Origin: an uncultured Candidatus Saccharibacteria bacterium
GTDB lineage: Bacteria; Patescibacteriota; Saccharimonadia; Saccharimonadales; Saccharimonadaceae
Assembly (NCBI GenBank): GCA_938046735.1
Contig: CALIXF010000009.1
Coordinates: 124,001-188,000, forward strand
Direction of reading: 5' to 3'
Length of the DNA: 64,000 nucleotides
The notes beneath the pieces were generated by a model, which had not been told where the DNA came from, made no database searches, and saw nothing but the letters and a program-made list of their open reading frames with translations. Within the stretch, counting starts at the first letter, position 1. Each line of letters starts with the position of its first letter. This document shows positions 31,962 to 40,974 of this stretch, one piece after another. The translations under genes and the position numbers were made by a program.

Positions 31962-33384
31962 TATGACAACAATTGCCCAAGGTGCAAAGATTGAATTAGC
32001 CCGTCGGCATTTCTATGACTATTGTCAACTCAAATTGCCTAATTTCTACAGACCTGAGCGCACGTTTTTAAAAGAGCTAGCCGACAGATTAGAAAACTTC
32101 ATTTTGAGAAGTGTAAAGCGTATTTTACTTGTTGAAGCTCCTCCTCGTTTTGGTAAGAGTATTACTGGCCAAAATTTAACCGAATGGTTATTCGGTAAAT
32201 TTGGTCCTGATATGTCAATTATGACTGGCTCGTATAACGAGACGCTATCAACTATATTCGCTCGTGGTGTTCGCAACACAATTCAAACTATTAAGGCCGA
32301 TCCAACTATTACGGTTTATTCTGATATATTTCCTAAGACCAAAGTTAAGTATGGTGAAGCCGCACAATCGATGTGGTCACTCGATGGAAGTAAGGTCGTA
32401 AATTATCTCGCCACCTCACCAGGCGGTACGGCGACTGGCATTGGTGCAAAATTGGTTGTGATTGATGATGTTATTAAGAACGCCGAAGAAGCTTACAATG
32501 AGCGTATTTTAGACAGTCACTGGGACTGGTTTAATAATACGGTTATGCAACGTCTCGAAGGTTCGGATTGGAAGATTATTGTGATCATGACTCGTTGGGC
32601 GACTGGTGATCTAGCTGGTCGACTTCGAGCTTCACGACCAGAAGATATTGAGTTTATAAGCTTCAAGGCCCGCCAGGATGATGGTACGATGCTTTGCCCT
32701 GAGATATTGAGCGAAGCTGATTTCTTAGCAAAAACCAAAGATATGAACGCTGATATTGTTGAAGCAAACTACAATCAGACACCGATAGATATAAAAGGAC
32801 GATTATACTCAGAATTTAAGGAATGGGAAAAATTGCCATCTGGTAAGGTTATAAACTTCACTGATACAGCCGATACTGGTTCTGATTTTCTCTGTTCAAT
32901 CAATGGTGTTGTATCCGAGAAGGAGTTCTATATTAGTGATTTAGTCTTCACTGATGAATCTATGGAAATAACAGAGCCAAAGGTCGCAGAGCTTTTATTT
33001 AGCGACACAGTAAACGTCTCTCGTATTGAATCTAATAACGGTGGGCGAGGATTTGCTAGGAATGTTCAAAGACTCATGAATGAGCGATATGGTTCTAATC
33101 GTACTCAGATTGAAAGTGTTCCTCAAACACATAATAAAGAGTCTCGTATTCTAGCAAGCTCTGCATGGGTGCAAAATCACATCTATATGCCACCGAATTG
33201 GAAAACACGTTTTCCTGAATTCTATAAGCAAGTAATGAGCTATCAAAGAAAAGGTAAGAATGCACATGATGACGCGCTTGATGTTCTAGCTAGTATCTAC
33301 GAATTCGTCTGTGGAGATGATAGAAGACCAACATGGGCGTCGAGCAACGAAGAATCACGACTAGATCGTGCGATAAGTTTCTAG
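31954..33384 (+). CDS. terL: terminase large subunit
   Basis: 476 residues from ATG 31954 (GGAGG 5 nt upstream, overlapping the terS stop). ATPase: Walker A EAPPRFGKS (61-69), Walker B LVVIDD (167-172), coupling motif IIVIMTRW. Nuclease: metal ligands in FTDTADTGSDF and AHDDALDVLA. It powers DNA packaging and cuts the concatemer. Confidence 0.93.
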   Translation: MIDMTTIAQGAKIELARRHFYDYCQLKLPNFYRPERTFLKELADRLENFILRSVKRILLVEAPPRFGKSITGQNLTEWLFGKFGPDMSIMTGSYNETLSTIFARGVRNTIQTIKADPTITVYSDIFPKTKVKYGEAAQSMWSLDGSKVVNYLATSPGGTATGIGAKLVVIDDVIKNAEEAYNERILDSHWDWFNNTVMQRLEGSDWKIIVIMTRWATGDLAGRLRASRPEDIEFISFKARQDDGTMLCPEILSEADFLAKTKDMNADIVEANYNQTPIDIKGRLYSEFKEWEKLPSGKVINFTDTADTGSDFLCSINGVVSEKEFYISDLVFTDESMEITEPKVAELLFSDTVNVSRIESNNGGRGFARNVQRLMNERYGSNRTQIESVPQTHNKESRILASSAWVQNHIYMPPNWKTRFPEFYKQVMSYQRKGKNAHDDALDVLASIYEFVCGDDRRPTWASSNEESRLDRAISF

Positions 33385-33394
33385 GAGGAAGAAA

Positions 33395-34747
33395 ATGAAA
33401 CGAAAAACTTTTACACTACCAAGAGGGACTCAGTTGATTGGAGACATAATTAAAAAGTTGATTGAGAAGCACAAGAAATATATTGTTGATTATGCAATAT
33501 TGGAGTCATATTTTGACAATGATCCTAAAATTAATCGTAAAAAGCCAAATGATATCGTAGTCTATCATAATTTTGCTAGATATATAACAACGCTTAATGT
33601 CGGGCATTTGCTAGGCAATCCTGTGCAATATCAAGCCTCAAAAGGGGTAGATATATCACCCATTCTCGATGTTTATAAAAGCCAAACTATCTCTGATCTT
33701 GACTCCGAGATTGGTGAAGATTGTAGTATGTTTGGGCGTGGCTATGAACTAGTTTATCTAGATGATGATGGTAATATCTCATCTGCAAAACTCGATGTCT
33801 ATAATACGATCATTGTTTACGATAATACATTTCAACATAATAAGCTTTTTGCTATTGCTTATACGCCCGTATTAGATTTATCTGGTAATCCTATTGCAGA
33901 TAATTATGATTTGACTTTTTGGGATGAAAAATACGTAACAACAGCTAAGTTTAATGGAGTAGATTTTTCTATTAAAGAAAAGCCCGTGCAACATAATATG
34001 GGGTCAGTTCCAGTAATTGAATATGTTAATAACCGTCGCTTCACTGGAGATTACGAATCTGTAATTACCGGTATTGACGCATATAATATTTTGCAATCTG
34101 ACCGCGTGATTGACCGCGAGAAGCTTATTGATGCAATTCTTGTATTTTATGGAGTTAATCTTGAACCAGAAGATAAGGCTAAGCTAAAAAGTGAACGTAC
34201 CGTCGGTCTTCCTCAGGATGCTAAGGCTGAGTATGTTATTAAGAATATCAACGAGGCTGATGCTGAAGTTTTGCGTAAAACTATTGCCGCCGACATCCAT
34301 AAATTCTCCATGACACCAGATCTTAGCGATGAGAACTTTGCCGGTAATTCTTCAGGCGTGGCTTTGCTTTATAAACTCTTAGCTTTCGAACAGAACGTAA
34401 AGAAGAAAGAGCGCTACTTTGAAAAAGGGCTTATGGAGAGATTCAAACTCTATTCTCACGTACTTCATCTCAAAAGTGAATTATCTAGCGAGATTTCCAC
34501 TAAAGATGTCGACGCTATCTTTAACCGTAATCTGCCAAAGAATGACTATGAGGCAAGCCAAATGATTAATAATCTTCGTGGTATTGTTGATTCTGCCTTA
34601 CTAGTCAGCCAGTTATCATTTGTGAGAGATGGCGAAGAGACCGTCAAGCTTGCCAAAGAAGAAACTAAACCTGAATTTAACGATAATTATGCAACTGGGT
34701 TACCTAATGTAAATAATGATAAAACAGATAGCAACGACGAGGATTAA
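33395..34747 (+). CDS. portal protein (SPP1 gp6-like)
   Basis: 450 residues, GGAGG before ATG. NVGHLLGNPVQYQ, DCSMFGRGYELVY, VPVIEYVNNRRFTGDYESVI and the long C-terminal helix region match Firmicutes siphovirus portals. A dodecameric ring at the capsid vertex through which DNA passes. Acidic end. Confidence 0.9.
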   Translation: MKRKTFTLPRGTQLIGDIIKKLIEKHKKYIVDYAILESYFDNDPKINRKKPNDIVVYHNFARYITTLNVGHLLGNPVQYQASKGVDISPILDVYKSQTISDLDSEIGEDCSMFGRGYELVYLDDDGNISSAKLDVYNTIIVYDNTFQHNKLFAIAYTPVLDLSGNPIADNYDLTFWDEKYVTTAKFNGVDFSIKEKPVQHNMGSVPVIEYVNNRRFTGDYESVITGIDAYNILQSDRVIDREKLIDAILVFYGVNLEPEDKAKLKSERTVGLPQDAKAEYVIKNINEADAEVLRKTIAADIHKFSMTPDLSDENFAGNSSGVALLYKLLAFEQNVKKKERYFEKGLMERFKLYSHVLHLKSELSSEISTKDVDAIFNRNLPKNDYEASQMINNLRGIVDSALLVSQLSFVRDGEETVKLAKEETKPEFNDNYATGLPNVNNDKTDSNDED

Positions 34748-34749
34748 GC

Positions 34750-36303
34750 ATGAAGAATCGTCGTGGGTTGCCTTCTGAAGAGTATTGGCGAGAACGGGCT
34801 GAAGATAGGTTAACAGAGGCTGAAAAACTCTCTGTTCCTTACCTAGAGGATATTCACGCAGTTTACGATGATGCAAGATTAAAGATCGTTGAGGACATTA
34901 AGAATTTATATAAAAACTACTACAAAGACGATGGGGGATTTGACCAAGAGAAGTTAAGGGTCATTATCCCGAATGGCGACCTCGAACGATTCCATCGAGA
35001 GATGAGAAAAGCTGGACTATCTGAATATCTTCCAGATAACTATAAAGCCCGCATGACAAGGCTTGAATATCTCTATGCCGATTGTTGGGCAGAAAGTAAG
35101 AAAGCCAGCCTTAAACATCAGCAAATTGAGACTAAAGCCCACAGAGAGACAATAAATAATGCTTACTATAAAACCATCTATGACACAGGCGTAGGACTAA
35201 AAATCAACCCTGCTTTCTCTAAACTAGATAATAGAGCGGTTAATCAGGTACTCAATACTAAGTTTCTAGGTGGTAATTATTCAGAGAGAATTTGGAAAAA
35301 TACAGACAAATTGGCTGACACTCTGAAAGAGGCCATCGGCTCTGCTATTGCGAGAGGTGAAAGTTATTCAAAAACCGCAAGAGGGATCAGAGAGAGATTT
35401 GGCGTTACGCAGTATGAGGCTACAAGATTAGTTCAGACCGAGACTTGTTATTTCCAGAATCAGGCGGAGATTGAAGCTCTGAAGACAATGGGGATTGAAA
35501 AATATAAATTCATTGCGACGCTAGACTCAAGAACCTCAGATATTTGCAGAGAACATGATAAAAAAGTCTACAATATTGAGGATGCTAAGGCGGGAGAGAA
35601 CCTTCCTCCGCTTCATCCTAACTGTCGCTCTACGGTGTCGGCATATCTTGGCGAAGAATACGAGTCAGCAGTCAGAGTCGCTAGAAACGAGAATGGCGAG
35701 AACGAATACGTGGATAATGTGCCTTATAATGAGTGGCTAAAACGTAATGACATAAATATTCCAAGTGTTTCTATTGCGAGACAAAGTAAGGGGATTCAAG
35801 ATGGATTATCATTATATAATCCGAATTTACTCGAAGATTATTCTTCTATCCTCCCAGAAAAAGCTCCAGATAATATATTTGAAAAGATTGAACCAAACCA
35901 AGGTATTAACCAGCATGAATATATTTTAACTAGAGCAGAAATAGATTTCTTTAATCGGCTTGATAGCTTAAACATAAATTATAGGCTTATAGAAGCAACA
36001 TGGGAAGCTAGAAATGACTTCGTTATGTTTGGCAGGAATTGGGAGCTCAAAACACCTATTGTCGAAAATGATAGTGCTATTAAATATCTCTTTTGGCGAA
36101 TTACAGATCAAGGTAAGCGAAATGCAGTACTAGATGTTACCTATTTTAATAAAGATCTATCTTGGATATTTAATAAAATAAAAGAACATCTAGAAACCAT
36201 TAGAAAAGGTGAATATGATGAAAAAGGTAAACCAATCACTAATAATGACCTAATTGATTCAGTTTTAGTTGTCAGAGGAAGGAAAATCATAAGATACAAG
36301 TAA
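34750..36303 (+). CDS. MuF minor head protein fused to a nuclease-like toxin domain
   Basis: 517 residues. The MuF (SPP1 gp7-like) head domain spans about 130-300: SYSKTARGIRERFGVTQYEA, RLVQTETCYFQNQAE, DSRTSDICREHD and LHPNCRS. After a linker, residues 385-517 form a distinct domain: E415/E419, D423 and E432-x-K434 (WELKTP) give a PD-(D/E)XK-like set, and the layout resembles CdiA-type tRNase/nuclease toxin domains. MuF-toxin fusions are known in temperate phages. No immunity gene follows directly; a terminator does. Confidence 0.8.
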   Translation: MKNRRGLPSEEYWRERAEDRLTEAEKLSVPYLEDIHAVYDDARLKIVEDIKNLYKNYYKDDGGFDQEKLRVIIPNGDLERFHREMRKAGLSEYLPDNYKARMTRLEYLYADCWAESKKASLKHQQIETKAHRETINNAYYKTIYDTGVGLKINPAFSKLDNRAVNQVLNTKFLGGNYSERIWKNTDKLADTLKEAIGSAIARGESYSKTARGIRERFGVTQYEATRLVQTETCYFQNQAEIEALKTMGIEKYKFIATLDSRTSDICREHDKKVYNIEDAKAGENLPPLHPNCRSTVSAYLGEEYESAVRVARNENGENEYVDNVPYNEWLKRNDINIPSVSIARQSKGIQDGLSLYNPNLLEDYSSILPEKAPDNIFEKIEPNQGINQHEYILTRAEIDFFNRLDSLNINYRLIEATWEARNDFVMFGRNWELKTPIVENDSAIKYLFWRITDQGKRNAVLDVTYFNKDLSWIFNKIKEHLETIRKGEYDEKGKPITNNDLIDSVLVVRGRKIIRYK

Positions 36304-36304
36304 A

Positions 36305-36346
36305 AACCTCCCTAGTCCCGTAACAATAACGGGGGGGAGGCTTTTA
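36305..36346 (+). terminator. terminator of the packaging operon
   Basis: CCTCCC/GGGAGG with an inner CCCGT/ACGGG stem, then CTTTTA. Confidence 0.8.
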
Positions 36347-36376
36347 TGCTTTGATACTAGCACACAATATACTTTT

Positions 36377-36504
36377 TGTCAATTTAATGTTTATCTCTAT
36401 AATCTTTATGTTATAATGTAGTCAGATCATCTACGACTTGCATAGGTCATAGTTGGTCTTTTTTATTTTAAAGTCCCACGACCACTTATGCTGGTCGTTT
36501 TTTG
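36377..36504 (+). promoter_or_regulatory. phage promoter 2 with CTACGAC leader terminators
   Basis: TTGTCA, then TATAAT, and a second extended -10 ATGTTATAAT (TATAAT 36412-36417). CTACGAC at 36431 begins a weak hairpin followed by TTTTTT. A stronger one, ACGACCA/TGGTCGT (36478-36498) plus TTTTTT, follows. Start codon at 36549. Confidence 0.65.
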
Positions 36505-36548
36505 ATGGAACTAATAAGCCGAGAGGCGATAAATCGAAAGGAATTGTT

Positions 36549-37109
36549 GTGCCAAAACCAATTATCAACAATGAAGAAACAGACAGCAATGACCAAGCTG
36601 AAAATACTGGTGTAGAAAATCAAGGTCAAGAGTCAAAAACTTTCTCTCAGGATGAAGTTAATGAAATTATTTCGAAGCGAGTTAATGAAATTAACGCTAA
36701 GAATAGTGAAAAGACTGCTAAGGCTATTGAAAACGCCCTAGCGGACTATGAACGTAAAGCAAAACTTTCTGAAGAAGAAAAGGCTCATGAGGAGCAAGAA
36801 CGCCTAAAGAGTGAACTTGCAAGTAAGGAACGCGACCTGTTAATCCGCGAAAATCGTGCAGAAGCACGCGAAATATTACAAGAGAAATCGATGCCTAGCA
36901 TCTTTGTTGACTACATCGTAGACGAAGACCTCGACAAAACCAAAGAAAATATCAATAAATTCGAAAAGGTTTGGAACGAGGCTGTTGCAGAAGAAGTCAA
37001 AAGGAAGCTGATTGGCAAGACGCCAGTTGATCCATCAAGTAGACCTAAACCAGGTGGAGATGGTGGTAAAACTAGCACTTTTGATCTTCTCTTCAAAAAG
37101 AAAGGATAA
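36549..37109 (+). CDS. capsid scaffolding protein
   Basis: 186 residues from GTG 36549, chosen because AAAGGA lies 6 nt upstream; the frame is open further upstream only through the leader hairpins. Acidic N-terminus, then a long coiled coil (VNEIISKRVNEINAKNSEKT onward), and a short basic end, typical of DUF4355-like scaffolds that guide capsid assembly. Confidence 0.8.
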   Translation: MPKPIINNEETDSNDQAENTGVENQGQESKTFSQDEVNEIISKRVNEINAKNSEKTAKAIENALADYERKAKLSEEEKAHEEQERLKSELASKERDLLIRENRAEAREILQEKSMPSIFVDYIVDEDLDKTKENINKFEKVWNEAVAEEVKRKLIGKTPVDPSSRPKPGGDGGKTSTFDLLFKKKG

Positions 37110-37112
37110 AAT

Positions 37113-38066
37113 ATGCCAATTACATTAGCTGACGCAAAAAATCGCAGTCAAGACAAATTAACCGATGCAGTAATTGATGAATTTAGAACTTCTCCACTCT
37201 TAAACGACATGGAGTTTGATAACACGGTTAAGCCTCAGGGTGGTAAATCACTAACTTATTCATATAATCGCATCACTACTCAACCTACCGCTGCTGGTCG
37301 TGCAATCAACGGTGAATACACAGCCCAAGAGACAAAGACAAATAAAGTTTCTGTTGAACTTAAAGTCATGGGCGGTTCTTACGAAATCGACCGTGTCTTA
37401 GCTGCTAACGAAAATCAGGTTGTTGAAGAGGTTGAATTTCAGTCTAAGCAAAAATCTAAAGCCACAGTAGCTGAATTTCATAACCAGGTAATCAACGGTG
37501 ATTCTGGTGTTCGCCCAACTGATTTTGATGGCTTAAATAAGATTTTAACTGGTACTTCTAATGAAATTAGCCCAGCTGCTGCTATTGATTTGTCAGATGC
37601 TGCCAAAATTAAAGCCAATGGTTCTGCTTTCCGATTCATGCTTAGAAAAGCTCTCGGCAAATTAGATGGTAATGCAACTCATATCTTAATGAATGCTGAT
37701 ATGTATGCTGCATTTCAATCTGTATTCGATGAAGCTCACGGTTTAGTAATTACCCGTGATGAAGCTGGTAACGAAACCGCTAAATTTGGCACTGCAAAAC
37801 TCGTTATCATGGGTTCAAAGCCAGGTGGTAATGATCCAATCATCGAAACTAAGAGTCCAGCTGGTGAGACCTCAATTTACGCTGTTCGTCTTGCTAAGGA
37901 CGGCTTCCATGGCGTAAGTCCAGAAGGCGACACTTTGGTTAAAACCTACCTTCCAGACTTCTCTACTGCTGGAGCTGTAAAGAAAGGCGAAGTTGAATTC
38001 GTTGGCGCAGCAGTTCTTAAATCTACAAAGGCTGCTGTCGTTCTCCGCAAAATTAAAATCGCTTAA
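37113..38066 (+). CDS. major capsid protein
   Basis: 317 residues directly after the scaffold. MPITLADAKNRSQDKLTDAV, TSPLLNDMEF, and beta-rich segments with a C-terminal VEFVGAAVLKSTKAAVVLRK fit HK97-fold capsids of SPP1/Firmicutes siphoviruses. Codon usage looks more optimised than in neighbours, consistent with a very abundant protein. Confidence 0.88.
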   Translation: MPITLADAKNRSQDKLTDAVIDEFRTSPLLNDMEFDNTVKPQGGKSLTYSYNRITTQPTAAGRAINGEYTAQETKTNKVSVELKVMGGSYEIDRVLAANENQVVEEVEFQSKQKSKATVAEFHNQVINGDSGVRPTDFDGLNKILTGTSNEISPAAAIDLSDAAKIKANGSAFRFMLRKALGKLDGNATHILMNADMYAAFQSVFDEAHGLVITRDEAGNETAKFGTAKLVIMGSKPGGNDPIIETKSPAGETSIYAVRLAKDGFHGVSPEGDTLVKTYLPDFSTAGAVKKGEVEFVGAAVLKSTKAAVVLRKIKIA

Positions 38067-38082
38067 TTAGAAAGGAAATAAG

Positions 38083-38316
38083 ATGAAAGCAATCATCAAA
38101 TCACCAGTTAAAGATTACATGGGAGTTTCAGCTTCTGTGGCTTTTGCCGATGGTAAAGCTGAAGCTGATATTAGTGAGTCTCAACTTGATTATTTTGAAT
38201 CTGCTGGCTATACAGTGGAAATTCTTGAAGTTTCTAAGACTACAAAGAACAAAACTGATACCAAAGATACTAAAGAAGCTGAATCTGAACCTGAAGTTAA
38301 AACAGAAGGAAAATAG
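38083..38316 (+). CDS. small capsid-adjacent protein
   Basis: 77 residues, AAAGGAAA before the ATG. A small domain (IIKSPVKDYMGVSASVAFAD) and a Lys/Glu-rich tail. Its place between capsid and connector suggests a head-associated or assembly role. No family assigned. Confidence 0.6.
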   Translation: MKAIIKSPVKDYMGVSASVAFADGKAEADISESQLDYFESAGYTVEILEVSKTTKNKTDTKDTKEAESEPEVKTEGK

Positions 38317-38317
38317 A

Positions 38318-38722
38318 ATGCTAGATAAAGATCAGTTCATCTCGAAGTTAAAAGAGAAGCTAAAGGCGATTAACATTGCTGTTAATAATGCAGAAAACAA
38401 CGCTTTAGTGGATTTTCTAGCTCTAGAGATGGCTGATCGTTTATCTTTGTATCTTAATCTCACTAACGACAATAAACCTCGTTATGACGAGAGGCTAGTT
38501 TCTATATCAGTTAGAGTCGTTTCTTCCCTACTTCAAGAAGCTAAAGATAAGCTTTCAGGCTCTAGTGTCGAGACTAAGATTCAATCTATCTCAGATAATG
38601 GTCAAACCATTACATTCTCGAATATTGCTAAGAATTACATTGCAACTGCTTCAGATAGTGAATTGTTTGGAGGGGTAGCGAATATCTTGAAGCCTTATAG
38701 GAGGATTCGTGTTTTTTCCTAA
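38318..38722 (+). CDS. head-tail connector (adaptor-like)
   Basis: 134 residues from ATG 38318, 2 nt after the previous stop. Mostly helical (FISKLKEKLKAINIAVNNA, VRVVSSLLQEAKDKL), like the gp15/adaptor proteins that dock on the portal. The assignment rests on helical content and gene order. Confidence 0.65.
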   Translation: MLDKDQFISKLKEKLKAINIAVNNAENNALVDFLALEMADRLSLYLNLTNDNKPRYDERLVSISVRVVSSLLQEAKDKLSGSSVETKIQSISDNGQTITFSNIAKNYIATASDSELFGGVANILKPYRRIRVFS

Positions 38723-39062
38723 GGTCGCTCAAAATATCATTGCAGATATCTTTTATGACAAAAACATCTATATCCTAGATAAGACCGAATCTATCGATGA
38801 TGAAGGTGGAATTGTTAAACAGGAAGATACAAGTTCAAATATTAGGCGCAGTTTTAACGGTAATGTTAAATTCAATGAATTAGGAACAGTTCAGAATGAA
38901 ATGGGTCTTGTTGAAAAGATTGATATTAGTATCACTTGTAGTACTTCTGTGGAGATTAAATTAGACGATTTAATCAAAGTGGGAGAAACGATCTACCAAG
39001 TGACTAAGGTCCTTCCCTTTGATTCACACAAGCTTATTACGGGGGTGAAATGGCGAGCGTAA
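38709..39062 (+). CDS. head closure protein
   Basis: 117 residues from GTG 38709 with AGGAGG 4 nt upstream. Beta-rich with KLDDLIKVGETIYQVTKV, the OB-like pattern of stopper proteins that seal the filled head. Overlaps both neighbours. Confidence 0.7.
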   Translation: MFFPKVAQNIIADIFYDKNIYILDKTESIDDEGGIVKQEDTSSNIRRSFNGNVKFNELGTVQNEMGLVEKIDISITCSTSVEIKLDDLIKVGETIYQVTKVLPFDSHKLITGVKWRA

Positions 39063-39538
39063 CGATTAAGGTTTCCGGTATCCGAGAACTTAAATCTAAA
39101 CTTGATAAATCAATAGTAATCAAGAATCTCATTAGGGGCGTAAACCGTGCTTCAGCGATTCTGGAGCAGAAAACTAAACCTTTGATTCCAGAAAATGGAT
39201 ACAAGCACGGCGGCAAACTGCGAGGCGCTCTTACCGTGATTCCAGCTGAACTTAAAGACTCTGAGATCATCGGTGGGATCATGAACCCAACCGAATACGC
39301 AATGTTTGTTGAATATGGAGTTGGTAAAGAAGCGGTAGGGACTCATCCGGAAGGTAAAGATATGACTTACCGTATGACCCCTTGGGTTTATCCATTAGAG
39401 ACCGATAAAGGGCTGAAGTTTATCAAGACCAATGGTTATCCTGCGAGAGCTTCTATGTATAGAGGATTAAAAATGTCCGAAGACGATATCAAAAAACAGA
39501 TTGATGAGGCTATTTCGGCAAGTCTAGGGAGAAGATAA
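39050..39538 (+). CDS. HK97 gp10-like tail completion protein
   Basis: 162 residues. KVSGIRELKSKLDK, the basic helix with ASAILEQKTKPLIP, GGKLRGAL, and EYAMFVEYGVG are hallmark HK97-gp10 features. It connects head and tail. Confidence 0.85.
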   Translation: MASVTIKVSGIRELKSKLDKSIVIKNLIRGVNRASAILEQKTKPLIPENGYKHGGKLRGALTVIPAELKDSEIIGGIMNPTEYAMFVEYGVGKEAVGTHPEGKDMTYRMTPWVYPLETDKGLKFIKTNGYPARASMYRGLKMSEDDIKKQIDEAISASLGRR

Positions 39539-39879
39539 TGTATCAGCCAAAGGAAGAAATCTATAAAGCACTCAAAAGCCTAGGATACGCTTGTCAGCAA
39601 GGTTCTCAAGCAATATTTACAAAAGTTCCCGTAATCACCTTTTGGGTTGGCAGCAATAATCCGGAATATAACCTAGATAATCAGATTGCTAAGCAAGATA
39701 TTGAAGTTGTTATAGATATTTTTACGAACAAAAGTACAGACCTATCCCGCATTCTTAGCGAAGTCGAGGCTAAGATGAGAACGATCAACTATCGACTAGC
39801 ACATTCAGTGGATGTTCCAAATCCAGAAGGAACTTTATTCCACTCTAACTGCCGTTTTAGCGCAGTGAAATTTAAATAA
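39538..39879 (+). CDS. tail terminator protein
   Basis: 113 residues; the start codon shares bases with the preceding stop (TAATG). Alpha/beta fold with QDIEVVIDIFTNKSTDLSRI and a tail-facing loop; size and position match gpU-like terminators that cap the tail tube. Confidence 0.75.
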   Translation: MYQPKEEIYKALKSLGYACQQGSQAIFTKVPVITFWVGSNNPEYNLDNQIAKQDIEVVIDIFTNKSTDLSRILSEVEAKMRTINYRLAHSVDVPNPEGTLFHSNCRFSAVKFK

Positions 39880-39891
39880 GGAAAATAAACC

Positions 39892-40314
39892 ATGGCAAAA
39901 GGTTTAACAATGGGGACTTCTCTCACCCTTAAAAAAGCAGGAAGTGAACTAAATGACCTCGTTATTAAAGGTTTGACTTCTATCGGCGAAATCGCTGGTG
40001 AAAAAGAGGAAGTTGATGTAACTACTCTCGACAGCCAAGACGGCGCTAAAGAATTCCTCTCTGGTGCTGCTGACTGGGGTACACAGGACCTCGAAGGCTA
40101 CATGGACGATGATTCTCAAAACGAGAAACTACGTGCATTATTCGATAGTGGTATGGTTCGTGATTGGGAAATTTTGACCCCAGCTAAACGCAAGATTGCT
40201 TACAAAGCATTCGTTAAGAACTTCACTTACGGAGAGAAGACTGTCGATGGTGTTGATGGATTCAAATTGACTCTTCGTCTTTCCGGCAAACCAGTATTTA
40301 GCAAGGTTGCTTAA
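39892..40314 (+). CDS. major tail tube protein
   Basis: 140 residues. KGLTSIGEIAGEKEEVDVTTLD, TQDLEGYMDDDSQNEKL and a final FKLTLRLSGKPVFSKV fit siphovirus tube proteins, which stack as hexamers. GC-richer, regular codons suggest high expression. Confidence 0.85.
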   Translation: MAKGLTMGTSLTLKKAGSELNDLVIKGLTSIGEIAGEKEEVDVTTLDSQDGAKEFLSGAADWGTQDLEGYMDDDSQNEKLRALFDSGMVRDWEILTPAKRKIAYKAFVKNFTYGEKTVDGVDGFKLTLRLSGKPVFSKVA

Positions 40315-40324
40315 TTAAAGCCTA

Positions 40325-40344
40325 GTGGGAGGACAAAATCCCAC
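40325..40344 (+). other. intercistronic hairpin after tail tube gene
   Basis: GTGGGA/TCCCAC stem without a U-run, between the tube and chaperone genes. It may stabilise the upstream mRNA end. Confidence 0.35.
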
Positions 40345-40376
40345 ACAACGAAATTATTTAACAGAGGTATTTAAAA

Positions 40377-40706
40377 ATGGTTCAACTAAACTACAAAGCT
40401 TCAAATATTGCTAAGGCAGAAAAAGAAAATAAACTAAACTTTTTCTCTGTTTTATCAGAACTCCAAACTAATCCATCTTTTTCTAATCTGTTATTCCTTT
40501 TTAAAGCCGGTGGTGGAACAGAGGAAGAGTTCGACGAAGTAGCTAAAACTGGTATTCCTGAAATAATGATGGCGATTATGGAAGGTATTTCAGATGCTGG
40601 TTTTTTAGGAACACAGATCGACACCAAGAAAATGAAAGCCGAGATGAAGAAAGCGATGGAAGATACAGCTCATTCATTGAACTCTGGCGAACAAGCCAAC
40701 CAGTAG
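40377..40706 (+). CDS. tail assembly chaperone G
   Basis: 109 residues, between tube and tape measure as usual for gpG. NFFSVLSELQTNPSFSNLLFLF and EIMMAIMEGISDAGF are typical. It coats the tape measure during tail assembly. It contains the slippery site used to make the longer G-T form. Confidence 0.8.
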   Translation: MVQLNYKASNIAKAEKENKLNFFSVLSELQTNPSFSNLLFLFKAGGGTEEEFDEVAKTGIPEIMMAIMEGISDAGFLGTQIDTKKMKAEMKKAMEDTAHSLNSGEQANQ

Positions 40707-40966
40707 CTTTCAAGATAGGAATTCACCCTCAAGAATACTGGGAATTAACCATTGGTCAGTTTCTAGATTGTATTGAAGGACACAAAATGAAGCTTGAGGA
40801 ACAAGATGTGATAAACCACAGACTTGGACTTTACATTAGGTCAGCATTTCATAGTAGAAGATACCTGAAAGAGCCATTCTCAGCTAAGGACTCAGAACAC
40901 ACAAACACCAGACGATTCACGAAATCCAAAGATTTAGATGCGTATATCGATGCACATATAGCCTAG
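40377..40966 (+). CDS. frameshifted tail chaperone G-T (programmed -1)
   Basis: A canonical slippery heptamer T TTT TTA at 40601-40607 is in the correct phase (codons GGT TTT TTA). A -1 shift there continues without stop into the second frame, ending at 40966, giving about 196 residues with the T part SSFIELWRTSQP, GIHPQEYWELTIGQFLDCI. Conserved strategy in long-tailed phages; the T part has no good start of its own. Confidence 0.8.
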
Positions 40967-40974
40967 GAGGATTC

